Below, piece by piece: positions 34,199 through 45,185 of a DNA stretch of 64,000 nucleotides. This stretch comes from Paractinoplanes atraurantiacus (GTDB lineage Bacteria > Actinomycetota > Actinomycetes > Mycobacteriales > Micromonosporaceae). Below the pieces are notes generated by a model that was not told the DNA's origin, did not search any database, and worked only from the letters and a program-made list of their open reading frames with translations. The translations under genes were made by a program, and so were the position numbers. How positions within the stretch are numbered: the stretch's first letter is position 1; each line of letters starts with the position of its first letter. Where the stretch lies: contig NZ_OBDY01000026.1 in assembly GCF_900215205.1 (NCBI RefSeq), forward strand, positions 1-64,000, given 5' to 3'.

Positions 34199-34807
34199 GT
34201 GATCCGCATTCTGCTTGTCGAACCGATGAATCTTTTGCGCGGCGCCCTGGCCGCGACCCTGTCTTTGGAAGAGGATTTCGCCGTTGTGGCCGAGCTCGGC
34301 GGGCTCGAGGGAGCGCCCGACATGGCCCGCGCCGTACGGCCGGACGTCATTGTCGTCAATGTCGGGCTGCTGGCCGGCGACGGGCTTCGGCTGCTCGGGC
34401 GGCTCGGTGCCGAGCAACCTCACTGTGCCGTGCTCGTGCTGGCCGGGCCGGATGCTCCGGGGCGGCTCAACCGGGCGCTCGACGCCCACGTCCGCGGCGT
34501 GGTCGGCACGCAGGCCGCGCCCTGCGAGCTGGTGCGCGACATCCGCCGGGCCGCCCGCGGTGAGCGTGTCATCGACGCCGGGCTGGCCGTGGCCATGGTC
34601 GCCGCCCCTCGCAGCCCGCTGTCGGCGCGGGAGCGGGACGTGCTGAGCGTCGCCGCCTCCGGGGTGCCGTCGCGGGAGGTCGCGGCCCGGCTGCATCTGG
34701 CCGCCGGCACCGTCCGTAACCACATCTCGGTGATTCTGCGGAAGACGGGCGCCCGGAACCGGCTCGAGGCCGTCCGTCTCGCCGAGAGTTCGGGCTGGCT
34801 GCAATGA
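34199..34807 (+). CDS. NarL/LuxR-type regulator with a receiver lacking the phospho-acceptor Asp
   Basis: A 202-residue protein. GTG at 34199 follows GGGAGG. The N-terminal receiver-like domain (1-115) begins IRILLVEPMNLLRGALAATL, where the usual acidic pair is Glu-Pro. Position 54, normally the phosphorylated Asp, is Asn (VRPDVIVVNVGLLAGDG). The C-terminal LuxR helix-turn-helix (139-195) is intact: LSARERDVLSVAASGVPSRE, VAARLHLAAGTVRNHISVIL. It cannot be phosphorylated in the normal way and may respond to a ligand or be constitutive, as known for other atypical actinomycete regulators. It lies 57 bp after the repeat protein and 103 bp before a small secreted protein, so either may be a target. 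Confidence 0.88.
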   Translation: MIRILLVEPMNLLRGALAATLSLEEDFAVVAELGGLEGAPDMARAVRPDVIVVNVGLLAGDGLRLLGRLGAEQPHCAVLVLAGPDAPGRLNRALDAHVRGVVGTQAAPCELVRDIRRAARGERVIDAGLAVAMVAAPRSPLSARERDVLSVAASGVPSREVAARLHLAAGTVRNHISVILRKTGARNRLEAVRLAESSGWLQ

Positions 34808-34909
34808 AACGTGACTTTTGTCAGCGATCCCGATGGCAGCGGTCACTGGGACGCCCCTCCGAGGGCATCGAAACTTATCGGTGTCTACAGCGAATCGGCA
34901 GGAGGAACC

Positions 34910-35461
34910 ATGACATTTCGCAAGAGGCTTTCGGTACTCGTCGTCACGATGGTCGCGGCGCTGAGCCTGACCGCGGTGGGCGCCAACCCCGCTCAGGCCG
35001 CCCCGCCCACCAGCACCGCCGCGCCGACCAGCACCGCTCCGATCACCGGCACGTTCACGGACGCCGCCGGCAAGACCGGCACCTTCGCCGGCAGCTTCAC
35101 GCCCACCAAGTTCGCCGCCCAGGACGGCAACCTGGTCGCCACCGGCACCCTGACCGGCACACTCACCGACTCGGCCGGCAACGCCGTCGGCACCGTCGAC
35201 CAGTCGGTCACCGCGCCCGCGGCCATCGCCCAGGCGACCTGCCGGATCCTGGACCTCACGCTCGGCCCGCTGCACCTCGACCTGCTCGGCCTGGTGGTCG
35301 ACCTGAACCAGGTGCACCTCGTGATCACGGCGGTCTCCGCGCCCGGGAACCTGCTCGGCAACCTGCTCTGCGCGATCGTCGGCCTGCTCGACGGCACGCC
35401 CACCGCCGGCCAGCTGGCCGCGATCCTGAACTTCCTCCTGGCCCTGCTCAGCGGGCTCTGA
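34910..35461 (+). CDS. Small secreted protein of unknown function
   Basis: A 183-residue protein, ATG 34910 with GGAGG four bases upstream. A Sec signal (TFRKRLSVLVVTMVAALSLT, ending PAQAAP) is followed by a Thr/Gly-rich beta region (ITGTFTDAAGKTGTFAGSFT, TPTKFAAQDGNLVATGTLTG) and a Leu-rich amphipathic part with two Cys (QATCRILDLTLGPLHLDLLG, LLGNLLCAIVGLL). This layout recurs in secreted actinomycete proteins of unknown role. It is monocistronic, closed by a strong terminator. Confidence 0.75.
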   Translation: MTFRKRLSVLVVTMVAALSLTAVGANPAQAAPPTSTAAPTSTAPITGTFTDAAGKTGTFAGSFTPTKFAAQDGNLVATGTLTGTLTDSAGNAVGTVDQSVTAPAAIAQATCRILDLTLGPLHLDLLGLVVDLNQVHLVITAVSAPGNLLGNLLCAIVGLLDGTPTAGQLAAILNFLLALLSGL

Positions 35462-35484
35462 GACTCGCCGACCCCCGGCGAGAT

Positions 35485-35514
35485 GCGGCCGCCCCCTTCC
35501 CCGGGGGCGGCCGC
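35485..35514. terminator. Bidirectional terminator between convergent genes
   Basis: A perfect 12-bp GC stem (GCGGCCGCCCCC and complement) with a 6-base loop, between the stops at 35461 (+) and 35521 (-). Confidence 0.85.
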
Positions 35515-35520
35515 GTGGCG

Positions 35521-36978
35521 TCAGGAGATGGTGACGTCGTCGTAGTAGACGGTGCCGGTGTTGTCGCCGGACTTGAGGTGCAACTGCACGCTCGCGGCGC
35601 CGGCCGGCGCGACCGTGTCCACCGACAGCTTCGTCCAGCTGGTGGTGCCGGTCGGCAACCGGTTCGAGGTGTTCTGGCTGATCCACGTGCCGTTGATGTC
35701 GAACCAGCTCAGCGCGATCTCGGTGATGCCGGCGGCGCTGACCCCTCGGGCGTACGCCTCGGCGTGCCACGCCTGCCCGGCCTGCACCGGCGTGATGGGC
35801 GAGGTGAGCAGCGACGGCAGGTTGCTCCCGGAGCGGGTCGTTCCCGAGAACTTGGCCGACTTGGTTCCCGTACGAGCCGACTCAGTGGTCATGACAGCCG
35901 CACCGGCCTGTGGGAGGTACTGCCGCCACGGCGAATCCACGGCGGCCGCCTCGAAGCCCAGGTTGAGGATGCTGTTCGGCGTGGACCCGCTCGTCCACGC
36001 CGCGTCGACCACCGGGGCGCTGAACTTCGAGGTGCCGTCGGTGCGGTGCAGGCCGAACTTGTACTGCGCGGGCTGCGTCGACACCGACGAGTTGGCCGGG
36101 ATGGCGCCCTGGGCGAAGTCGTTGAGCGTCCACGGCGCCACCGAGCCGATGCCGGCCTCGCCCGCCGCGCGGAAGACGCGGGCCAGGTAGGCGCCCTGCT
36201 CCCCCTCGGAGGCGGACAGGGTGCTGAGCCCGGTCTCGCCGATCACCACCGGATCCGGGGCGACAGCGGTCTGCGCGCGGCGGATCTCGGCCAGCGCCCG
36301 TTCCGAGGCGCCGTAGAAGTGGAAGTCGTAGAAGTCCAGCGGCGTGGTGGCCAGCTGCGTCTTGAGGGTCGCCATGCCGGTGGCGCCGCTGGTCCCGTCG
36401 ACGGTCAGGGTGATCGGCATGGCCGGGGCGGTCGCGCGGATCGCCGGGATCAGCTGGCGGGCCCAGTTGATCGCGGTGGCGTCGTTCGGCGGGATCTCGT
36501 TCTTCAGCTCGACGGCGATCACCCGCGGGTCGTTCGCGTACGGCGCCAGCAGTGCCTGCGCCCAGGTGATGCTGCCCGCGACGTCGCTGTAACCGGACCA
36601 CCAGTCGAACAGCGTGAGTTTGACGTCGAGGCCGTTGGCCTCGGCCAGATCGACAAAAGTGCTCAATTCATTGGTGTACGTCGCGGAGGGCACCGGATAG
36701 CCGAAAGTCTGCGGGAAGACGATGGCCCGGACGGTGTCGGCGCCGAGCGCGGCCGCCTTGTTGAGGTCGGCGTGGATGCGCACCAGATCGAAATTGGTCC
36801 ACATGTAGGTCCAGCCGGCGTTTGACGGGTAGTAGTTGATCGTGTTCGCGGCCTGCACCGCGGCCATCCGGCTCGCGAGGGTGGGCGCGGAGTCGGCGTG
36901 GGCGGGCAGGGCCGGCAGCAGCGTGCTGAGCAGCACGGAACCGGACAGGACGATGGCACGAAGGCGGAGGGAGCGCAT
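35521..36978 (-). CDS. Secreted GH5-type cellulase/mannanase-like glycosidase with a C-terminal CBM
   Basis: A 485-residue secreted enzyme. ATG at 36978 is preferred; a GTG at 37014 lacks a ribosome site. The signal peptide (MRSLRLRAIVLSGSVLLSTL then LPALPAHAD) is followed by a GH-A clan barrel: VRIHADLNKAAALGADTVRA, VKLTLFDWWSGYSDV, acid/base Glu in VIAVELKNEIPPND, and nucleophile Glu in PVVIGETGLSTLS. The last 140 residues form a beta-sandwich carbohydrate-binding module (ILNLGFEAAAVDSPWRQYLP, VYYDDVTIS). The likely substrate is a beta-1,4-glucan or mannan. It is convergent with a small secreted protein across a terminator. Confidence 0.85.
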   Translation of the reverse strand: MRSLRLRAIVLSGSVLLSTLLPALPAHADSAPTLASRMAAVQAANTINYYPSNAGWTYMWTNFDLVRIHADLNKAAALGADTVRAIVFPQTFGYPVPSATYTNELSTFVDLAEANGLDVKLTLFDWWSGYSDVAGSITWAQALLAPYANDPRVIAVELKNEIPPNDATAINWARQLIPAIRATAPAMPITLTVDGTSGATGMATLKTQLATTPLDFYDFHFYGASERALAEIRRAQTAVAPDPVVIGETGLSTLSASEGEQGAYLARVFRAAGEAGIGSVAPWTLNDFAQGAIPANSSVSTQPAQYKFGLHRTDGTSKFSAPVVDAAWTSGSTPNSILNLGFEAAAVDSPWRQYLPQAGAAVMTTESARTGTKSAKFSGTTRSGSNLPSLLTSPITPVQAGQAWHAEAYARGVSAAGITEIALSWFDINGTWISQNTSNRLPTGTTSWTKLSVDTVAPAGAASVQLHLKSGDNTGTVYYDDVTIS

Positions 36979-37222
36979 ACGGAACCGAGCCCTTAGGTGG
37001 GGGGTGCGACTCACGGCGGCGCGCGGTGGAGAGGCGCGGCGGCCGGCCGTGGTCGAGGGGGGCAGACACCCCGGGAGGTTCGTCGTTGAGTGCCCGTCCC
37101 GGCGAGGCGTCTATCGATGACGGTAAGCGGCGAAACCCGCATTCGGCAATGACCGCCGCGTGCCAGCCCCGTCGATGATCATGATCGATACGACAAAGTC
37201 GCAGGTCGGATAGGGTGGCTCA

Positions 37223-38428
37223 ATGCCCAGCCGCCGTCGCCTCCCGCTGGCGCTGACCGCCTTGTCGATCGCGGTGGGCGGCGGACTGATCGCGGTGGCC
37301 CTCTCCCCCACCGACACCGCGCCCGCGACCGTGAGCGCACCGGCGCCCTCCGTCAGCCCCACCGAAAGCATCGGCCCGGCCGCCTACGTGACGTCCCCAG
37401 CGCCGAAACCGTCGGTCGCCCCCAAATCGTCAACGCCGCCCGACAACGGCCTTCACGTCGACTGCGCGAAGGGTGACGACGGCAACAGCGGAACCCTCGC
37501 GAAGCCTCTGCGCAGCATCCGGGCCGCCACATCCCGCGCCTCGGGCCGCGGCTCGGTGATCGAGCTGGCCCGGGGCTGCACCTGGCCGACGACTGTCGAT
37601 CTGCGCGGGGACGGAACCAGGCTGACCGCGTACGGAACCGGCCCTCTCCCCATCATCGACGGCACCGGTGCCGACGCCGACAGCGTGGTCGTGCTCTCGG
37701 GCGAGAATCAGGTCGCCGAGAACATCCGGGTCACGAACGCCACCGCCAACGCCATCGAGATCCAGGGCGAGGACAGCGCCGTACGCTCGAGCACCGTCGA
37801 CCACGCCGGCGTCGGCGTCCTCCTCAAGGCCCGCGGCGCCTCGGCCGACCGGGTGACGGTCAGTGACCTGCACATGGTGCTCGACACTCCGGGCGGTGAC
37901 GACGACTACGGCGCGATCGGCTTCGCGGTCCAGGCCGGCGACGTCGAGATCGGCCACAGCAGTTGTACGGCGTGCCGGGCCCCCAGCAACGACTACGGCT
38001 ACGACGGCGGCTTCGTCGAGGTGTGGAACTACGCCGACCGCCTCGACGTGCACGACAACACCGGCTCGGACATTCAGGGCATCCTGGAGATCGGCGGCGA
38101 CCGTACCGACTCGTCGGCCCAGGGCATCACCCTGCGCGACAACACGTTCCGCGACTCGCACGGCGGCCTGGTGCTGCACACCGAGGGCACCTTCGCCGTC
38201 GCCGCCGCGCGGATCGCCATCACCGGCAACACCATCACGAGCACCGGCCCGCAGGATCCGCCGATCCTCGACGGCGACCTGAGCCAGGTCACCTTCGACG
38301 GCAACACGGTCAGTACGGCGAGCTTCGTGAGCCATTCCGCGCCGGCCCGCCACCGGGACAACCGGATCACCTTGCGTGGCGGCGCCGAACTCGGGTATCC
38401 CCGGGACAGCACCGAACGCCTGAGCTGA
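37223..38428 (+). CDS. Secreted right-handed parallel beta-helix protein
   Basis: A 401-residue exported protein. A Sec-type N-terminus or anchor (RRRLPLALTALSIAVGGGLI) is followed by a Pro/Ser-rich linker (residues 30-75) and a beta-helix domain with pectate-lyase-like rungs (DGNSGTLAKPLRSIRAATSR, VAENIRVTNATANAIEIQGE, DVHDNTGSDIQGILEIGG, TLRDNTFRDSHGGLVLHTEG, IAITGNTITSTGP). No catalytic residues can be assigned, so it may be a lyase, epimerase or binding protein. It is followed 13 bp later by the Fpg/Nei gene. Confidence 0.8.
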   Translation: MPSRRRLPLALTALSIAVGGGLIAVALSPTDTAPATVSAPAPSVSPTESIGPAAYVTSPAPKPSVAPKSSTPPDNGLHVDCAKGDDGNSGTLAKPLRSIRAATSRASGRGSVIELARGCTWPTTVDLRGDGTRLTAYGTGPLPIIDGTGADADSVVVLSGENQVAENIRVTNATANAIEIQGEDSAVRSSTVDHAGVGVLLKARGASADRVTVSDLHMVLDTPGGDDDYGAIGFAVQAGDVEIGHSSCTACRAPSNDYGYDGGFVEVWNYADRLDVHDNTGSDIQGILEIGGDRTDSSAQGITLRDNTFRDSHGGLVLHTEGTFAVAAARIAITGNTITSTGPQDPPILDGDLSQVTFDGNTVSTASFVSHSAPARHRDNRITLRGGAELGYPRDSTERLS

Positions 38429-38441
38429 ACGGGGACGAGTG

Positions 38442-39251
38442 ATGCCGGAACTGCCCGAGGTCGAGTCGGCCCGCGCGGTCATCGAACGGTCCGGCCTCGG
38501 CCGCAAGATCATCGACGTCGACGACTCCGACTCGTACGTCTGCCGACCGCATTCCCCGGGCCAGATCAAGGACGCTTTGATCGGGCGTGAGCTCGTACGG
38601 GCTCACCGGCGCGGCAAGAGCATGTGGTGCGACACCGGCGAGGACGGCCCGGAGCTGGGCATCCACCTCGGCATGTCCGGCAAGATCGTGATCGCCGATC
38701 CGGACGGCGGCGAGATCGACGGCGGCGACTACTGGGAGGGCCGCCGCCTGCCCGGCGACTACCGCTGGTCCCGTTTCGCCCTCTTCTTCGCCGACGGCGG
38801 CCGTCTGATGCTGGTCGACCCGCGCCGCCTGGGCCGTGTCCGCCTCGACCCACCCGTGGAGGCCTTGGGCCCCGACGCGGCCACGGTGACACCGGCCCAG
38901 TTCCGGGCCGCGCTGTCCTTCGGCACGGCCCCGGTCAAGGCCCGCCTGCTCGACCAGGACGCCGTCGCCGGCATCGGCAATCTCCTGGCCGACCAGATCC
39001 TGTGGTCGGCCAGGATCAGCCCGTCCCGCCGCGTCGACCGCCTCACCCCCGACGACGTCGACCGCCTGTTACGCGCCACCCGCCAGGCGGTCCGGGCAGC
39101 CATCCGGGACGGCGGCGTCCACACCTTGAAGGTGATCCCGTTCCGCCGCGCCGGAGCCCACTGTCCCCGCGACGGCGCCCTCATGGCGATGAGCAAGGTA
39201 GGCGGCCGCACAACCTGGTGGTGCAGCCTCGAACAGGCCCCCGGCGCCTGA
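38442..39251 (+). CDS. Fpg/Nei-family DNA glycosylase with degenerate zinc finger
   Basis: A 269-residue base-excision-repair enzyme. ATG 38442 is required to expose the catalytic Pro (MPELPEVESAR); the overlapping GTG at 38439 is rejected. Pro2, Glu3 and Lys59 (HRRGKSMW) of the active site are present, as are the beta-clamp (LMLVDPRRLGRVRL) and the helix-two-turn-helix (LLDQDAVAGIGNLLADQILW). The zinc finger is abnormal: it reads HCPRDGALMAMSKVGGRTTW and WCSLEQ, keeping only two Cys of the CxxC..CxxC set, while the DNA-binding Arg in GGRTTWW remains. It may work as a zincless finger. It follows the beta-helix gene closely. Confidence 0.9.
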   Translation: MPELPEVESARAVIERSGLGRKIIDVDDSDSYVCRPHSPGQIKDALIGRELVRAHRRGKSMWCDTGEDGPELGIHLGMSGKIVIADPDGGEIDGGDYWEGRRLPGDYRWSRFALFFADGGRLMLVDPRRLGRVRLDPPVEALGPDAATVTPAQFRAALSFGTAPVKARLLDQDAVAGIGNLLADQILWSARISPSRRVDRLTPDDVDRLLRATRQAVRAAIRDGGVHTLKVIPFRRAGAHCPRDGALMAMSKVGGRTTWWCSLEQAPGA

Positions 39252-39299
39252 GCAGCCGAACCCGGGAGAGGAACGAGCGTCACACCCGCATGCAGCGCA

Positions 39300-39339
39300 G
39301 AGGCCCGCCGTCACCGTGTCCGGGTGACAGACGGGCCTC
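39300..39339. terminator. Terminator between the convergent fpg-like and lon genes
   Basis: A stem-loop of 16 to 17 bp with a small bulge (GAGGCCCG...TCACC on both arms) and a 7-base loop, between stops at 39251 (+) and 39348 (-). Confidence 0.75.
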
Positions 39340-39347
39340 TGACTGGA

Positions 39348-41657
<2,310 letters not shown>

Positions 41658-41762
41658 CCGGCACCTCCGAAAAGTTGAGTATGCGGGGCTCAACCTCCGG
41701 ACTTCCGAGGATCTTCCACCGTTCGCTGGGAGCGGAAAACAGGACTATGGCAAGGTCATCCG

Positions 41763-42455
41763 GTGCCAGTTGCCAGCGTTTCCCGGGATGTTCAGATCGC
41801 TTACGAGACCTTCGGTAGTCCGCGTGATCCGGCGGCGCTGCTCGTCATGGGGTTCGGGGCTCAGATGATCGCCTGGCACGAGGACATGTGCCGGATGCTC
41901 GCCGATCGCGGGCGCTATGTGATCCGCTATGACAACCGGGACTGCGGGCTCTCCACGAAGTGGGAACAGCACCCGGTCGACCTGATGGCGTTCATCGCCG
42001 CGGTCAGCGGTGGCGACATCGCGGCCGCACGAGAGATGATGCCCTACACCCTCTCGGACATGGCCGGCGACGGGATCGGGCTGCTCACCGCGCTGGGCAT
42101 CGAGCGCGCGCACGTCGTCGGCGCCTCGATGGGCGGCATGATCGCTCAGCGGATGGCCATCGAGCATCCGTCCCGCGTCCTGACGCTGACCTCCACGGCC
42201 GGCATCGCGCGCCAGCTCGGCGCCATGATCCTCGATGGCTCCCGGGCCGGCGAGCTGACGAAACTCCAGGTGCCGACCCTCGTCATCCACGGGCTGGACG
42301 ATACCCTCATCGAGCCGAGCGGCGGACGGCGAACGGCGAACGGCCGAGCTCGTCCCGGGCGCCAAGCTCATGCTGGCCCCCGACATGGGACACGACCGCC
42401 CGCGGCAACTCTGGGGCGACCTCGTCACCGCCATCACCGACTGGACGGCACGATG
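41763..42455 (+). pseudogene. Alpha/beta hydrolase broken by a 7-bp tandem duplication
   Basis: The intact gene would encode a hydrolase of about 228 residues: VASVSRDVQIAYETFGSPRD, LVMGFGAQMIAWHEDMCRML, RYDNRDCGLSTKW, nucleophile elbow VVGASMGGMIAQRMA and acid LVIHGLDDTLIEPSGG. At 42329-42342 the heptamer GCGAACG occurs twice in tandem. Deleting one copy restores the expected ending (RTAELVPGAKLMLAPDMGHD, with the catalytic His, to DWTAR and stop at 42455). With the duplication the catalytic His segment is lost and the frame reads through into the next gene, giving a 348-residue fusion. The start is GTG 41763. Confidence 0.85.
42329..42342 (+). repeat. Heptamer tandem duplication (GCGAACG)x2
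   Basis: A direct duplication inside the hydrolase gene shifting the frame by +1. It is the kind of unit that replication slippage can add or remove, so it could act as a reversible on/off switch. Confidence 0.85.
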
Positions 42456-42809
42456 ACCTACATCTTCGAGTTCCGGGACGAGGCGATCTGGCACCCGGCG
42501 AACCAGGCCGGCCAGGTCTACCTCGGCATGATCGCGACCGCGGCCGAGCTGGTGGGCAGGCCGGACGGTCTCACCGACAAGTTCGGCAGCGGTGACACGT
42601 GGGTGATGGACCCGGTCGAGTTTCCGGAGCTGATCGCCGAGCTGCTGCGCTTCCACGCGGAGAACAAGCATTGGATGCTGCACCTCATGATCAGTGGCGT
42701 GCTGGCCGTCTCGGTCGAGCTTCTCGACCGCGCGGGCGTACCGGCGGAGCCGCGCACCGAGAGCGAGCGAGAGTCGCTCGATGAGCTTCGCGCCCAGCTG
42801 AGCGACTGA
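42453..42809 (+). CDS. Small protein of unknown function downstream of the hydrolase
   Basis: A 118-residue protein starting MTYIFEFRDEAIWHPANQAG at ATG 42453. It overlaps the restored hydrolase stop as ATGA, so the two genes were translationally coupled. It is predicted helical (VEFPELIAELLRFHAENKHW, MLHLMISGVLAVSVELLDRA) with no signal or clear motif. Because of the upstream duplication, ribosomes on the hydrolase now read straight through this gene in frame. I cannot name a family. Confidence 0.65.
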   Translation: MTYIFEFRDEAIWHPANQAGQVYLGMIATAAELVGRPDGLTDKFGSGDTWVMDPVEFPELIAELLRFHAENKHWMLHLMISGVLAVSVELLDRAGVPAEPRTESERESLDELRAQLSD

Positions 42810-42903
42810 GGACGGCCGAAAGTTTCGCTCGCTATTGACCGGCCCGGCCAGCGACCCTAGCGTGCAGAGAGCGATATTCGTCGATACTTTTGAGGGAGTC
42901 ACG

Positions 42904-43608
42904 ATGGGACGTTCTCGGGTCATGGCCTTGCTCGCGGCGTCCGCGCTGGCGGCGTTCGGGTTGACGAACGCGGCGCCCGCCTCGGCGCAGGGCCATCCGT
43001 GCCGGGGCGGATATGTCGGGCTGACGTTCGACGACGGGCCCAGCGCCACCGCGCCGCAGCTGCTGGCGGCCCTGCGGGCGCACCGGCTGCGGGCCACCTT
43101 CTTCAACCAGGGTGACAATTCGCTGGCGCGGCCCGAGATGGTGCGCGCCGAGCAGCGGGCCGGCATGTGGATCGGCAATCACACCTTCACCCACCCGCAC
43201 CTGCCGCAGCTGAGCGATGCGGCCGTCTTCCAGGAGATCGCCAGTACGCAGTGGGTGCTGCGCGACATCACCGGGCGCGAGCCCACGCTGTTCCGGCCGC
43301 CCTACGGGGAGACCAACGACCAGGTCCGCGCCGCCGAGGAGCGCATCGGTGTGCTCGAAGTGCTGTGGACGGTGGACTCGCGCGACTGGGCGGGCGTGAC
43401 CGCGGAGGAGATCGCCGCCGCCGCGCGCACACTGCAGCCGGGCGGGATCATCCTGATGCACGACTGGCCGCCGGCGACGATCGAGGCCATTCCGCAGATC
43501 GCCCGCGACCTGGCCGCCCGCGGCCTGTGCGCCGGCCGGATCGCCTGGACCCCGGAGGACATCCCGTACGGCGACCAGGTCTTCCACGCCAAGGCGGCGC
43601 GCCCCTGA
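42904..43608 (+). CDS. Secreted NodB-type polysaccharide deacetylase (CE4)
   Basis: A 234-residue secreted enzyme. ATG 42904 follows GAGGG. A signal peptide ends APASAQ. All CE4 motifs are visible: GLTFDDGPSATAP (catalytic base and metal Asp), GNHTFTHPHLPQL (metal His pair), RPPYGETND, VDSRDWAG and GGIILMHDWPPAT (catalytic His). It removes N-acetyl or O-acetyl groups from peptidoglycan, chitin or xylan; which one is not decidable. It is convergent with the ppk2 gene 10 bp away. Confidence 0.93.
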   Translation: MGRSRVMALLAASALAAFGLTNAAPASAQGHPCRGGYVGLTFDDGPSATAPQLLAALRAHRLRATFFNQGDNSLARPEMVRAEQRAGMWIGNHTFTHPHLPQLSDAAVFQEIASTQWVLRDITGREPTLFRPPYGETNDQVRAAEERIGVLEVLWTVDSRDWAGVTAEEIAAAARTLQPGGIILMHDWPPATIEAIPQIARDLAARGLCAGRIAWTPEDIPYGDQVFHAKAARP

Positions 43609-43618
43609 CGCTCGCGCG

Positions 43619-44515
43619 TCAATCCTGCAGGGAGTCGCGCCCGCGCTGGACGATCAGGGGGTCGGCCGGATGGACGACCGCGGGGTTCTTGTCCTCGTAG
43701 TCGAACTGGTTGAGGAAGAACCGCATCGCGTTGATGCGGGCGCGCTTCTTGTCGTTGCTCTTGATCGAGGTCCACGGGGCGTAGTCGGTGTCCGTGTGCT
43801 CGATCATGGCCTCCTTGGCGGTGGTGTAGTCGTCCCAGCGGTCCAGTGACTCGAGGTCCATCGGCGAGAGCTTCCACCGGCGCACCGGGTCGATCTGCCG
43901 GATCGCGAACCGGGTGCGCTGCTCGGACTGCGCGACCGAGAACCACAGCTTGGTCAGCGAGAAGCCGCTCTCGACCAGCATCTCCTCGAACAGCGGGGCC
44001 TGCCGGAGGAAGACGCGGTAGTCCGGATCGGTGACGAAGCCCATCACCCGTTCCACGCCGGCCCGGTTGTACCAGGACCGGTCGAACAGCACGATCTCGC
44101 CGGCCGTCGGGAGCTGGGTGACATACCGCTGGAAATACCACTGGCCGAGCTCGGTCTCGGTCGGCTTGGTCAGGGCGACCACGCGGGCCGCCCGCGGGTT
44201 GAGATGCTCCATGAACCGCTTGATGGTGCCGCCCTTGCCGGCGGCGTCGCGGCCCTCGCACAGGATCACGTGCTTGGTGCCGGTGTCCTGCGCCCAGTAC
44301 TGGAACTTCAGCAGCTCGATCTGAAGCTGATACTTCTCTTCCTCGTACACATCGCGGTCGAGGCGTTCGTCGTACGGATAATCCTCGCGCCAGGTCTCCA
44401 CCGGGTTGCCGCCCGGATCGATCAGGTCAGGATCCGACAGGTGCTCGTCGTGCCGCACCGTGTAGCCGTCGCGCAGCAACTTCTCCAGGTACTCCCGAAA
44501 GTTCTCGCGTATCAC
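43619..44515 (-). CDS. ppk2: Polyphosphate kinase 2 family protein
   Basis: A 298-residue PPK2 protein that transfers phosphate between polyphosphate and nucleotides. Motifs are Walker A ILCEGRDAAGKGGTIKRFME, the lid region with NPRAARVVALTKPTETELGQ, and Walker B LFDRSWYNRAGVERVMGF. A conserved end follows (INAMRFFLNQFDYEDK). GTG at 44515 is preferred (GGACGG upstream); ATG at 44536 would add seven residues. Single-domain length fits class I (NDP-phosphorylating). It is monocistronic. Confidence 0.93.
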   Translation of the reverse strand: MIRENFREYLEKLLRDGYTVRHDEHLSDPDLIDPGGNPVETWREDYPYDERLDRDVYEEEKYQLQIELLKFQYWAQDTGTKHVILCEGRDAAGKGGTIKRFMEHLNPRAARVVALTKPTETELGQWYFQRYVTQLPTAGEIVLFDRSWYNRAGVERVMGFVTDPDYRVFLRQAPLFEEMLVESGFSLTKLWFSVAQSEQRTRFAIRQIDPVRRWKLSPMDLESLDRWDDYTTAKEAMIEHTDTDYAPWTSIKSNDKKRARINAMRFFLNQFDYEDKNPAVVHPADPLIVQRGRDSLQD

Positions 44516-44624
44516 CCGTCCAGTATGGGCCCGCATGAGGAGTGGATGATGAGGCAATCCGGCGCGATGACCTGGCAATTCTTGTCATTGTGCAAGGGTC
44601 GCGGACCTGCGGAAGGTCGGTACC

Positions 44625-45122
44625 GTGTGCACCATGATGGACGGCGTCCGGCCCGCAGCGGACGTGCCCACCTCGGCTAGGCTGCACGGTTCGCGGGTAC
44701 TGCTGAGTGAGCGGTTCACCGAGTCAACGGTTTCCACGCTGCGGCATTCGTTGACCGCGGCCGTCGACGCCGCCGGCGTGACCGGTGCGCAGGGCGAGGA
44801 CTTCGTGCTGGCGGTGCACGAGCTGGTGACCAACGCGGTTCAGCACGGCGGAGGCGCCGGCGTTCTCCGGCTACGTCGCGTTGCTGACGTGCTGACCTGC
44901 GAAGTCACCGATCACGGGCGAAGTGCCGGCGGCCTGACTGTGCGGCTGTCACCGATCGACCAGGCCGGCGGACGCGGATTGTGGCTGGCCCACCATCTCA
45001 CCGGATCGCTGATCCTGACCCGCCGGGCGGACGGCGTCACCGCATCCGTCAGCGTCTGCGCCGGTCCTTCCCCGGCGCCCTCCGACGCCGCACGTCAGTC
45101 CGTGCCATACGGCGGCCGGTGA
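44625..45122 (+). CDS. RsbW-like GHKL ATP-binding protein (anti-sigma / serine kinase type)
   Basis: A 165-residue histidine-kinase-like ATPase. The N-box is intact (EDFVLAVHELVTNAVQHGGG, with Glu and Asn), and later boxes are present (CEVTDHGRSAGG, DQAGGRGLWLAHHLTG then ADGVTASVSV). Such single-domain proteins bind and phosphorylate STAS antagonists or bind sigma factors in actinomycetes. GTG at 44625 fits the ribosome site GGAAGG; ATG at 44634 is an alternative. No sigma or STAS gene is adjacent, so the partner is encoded elsewhere. Confidence 0.88.
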   Translation: MCTMMDGVRPAADVPTSARLHGSRVLLSERFTESTVSTLRHSLTAAVDAAGVTGAQGEDFVLAVHELVTNAVQHGGGAGVLRLRRVADVLTCEVTDHGRSAGGLTVRLSPIDQAGGRGLWLAHHLTGSLILTRRADGVTASVSVCAGPSPAPSDAARQSVPYGGR

Positions 45123-45185
45123 CGGCAACCGGCGGGACCATCTCATCGCGTACCGCACCATGCGAGAGGATCCTGGAAATCGAAA

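Noticed and set aside
42329-42809. A natural two-domain hydrolase fusion protein (41763-42809 read as one gene)
   Set aside because: The join is created by a 7-bp tandem duplication. Without it both proteins have normal ends and an ATGA overlap, so the fusion is secondary.
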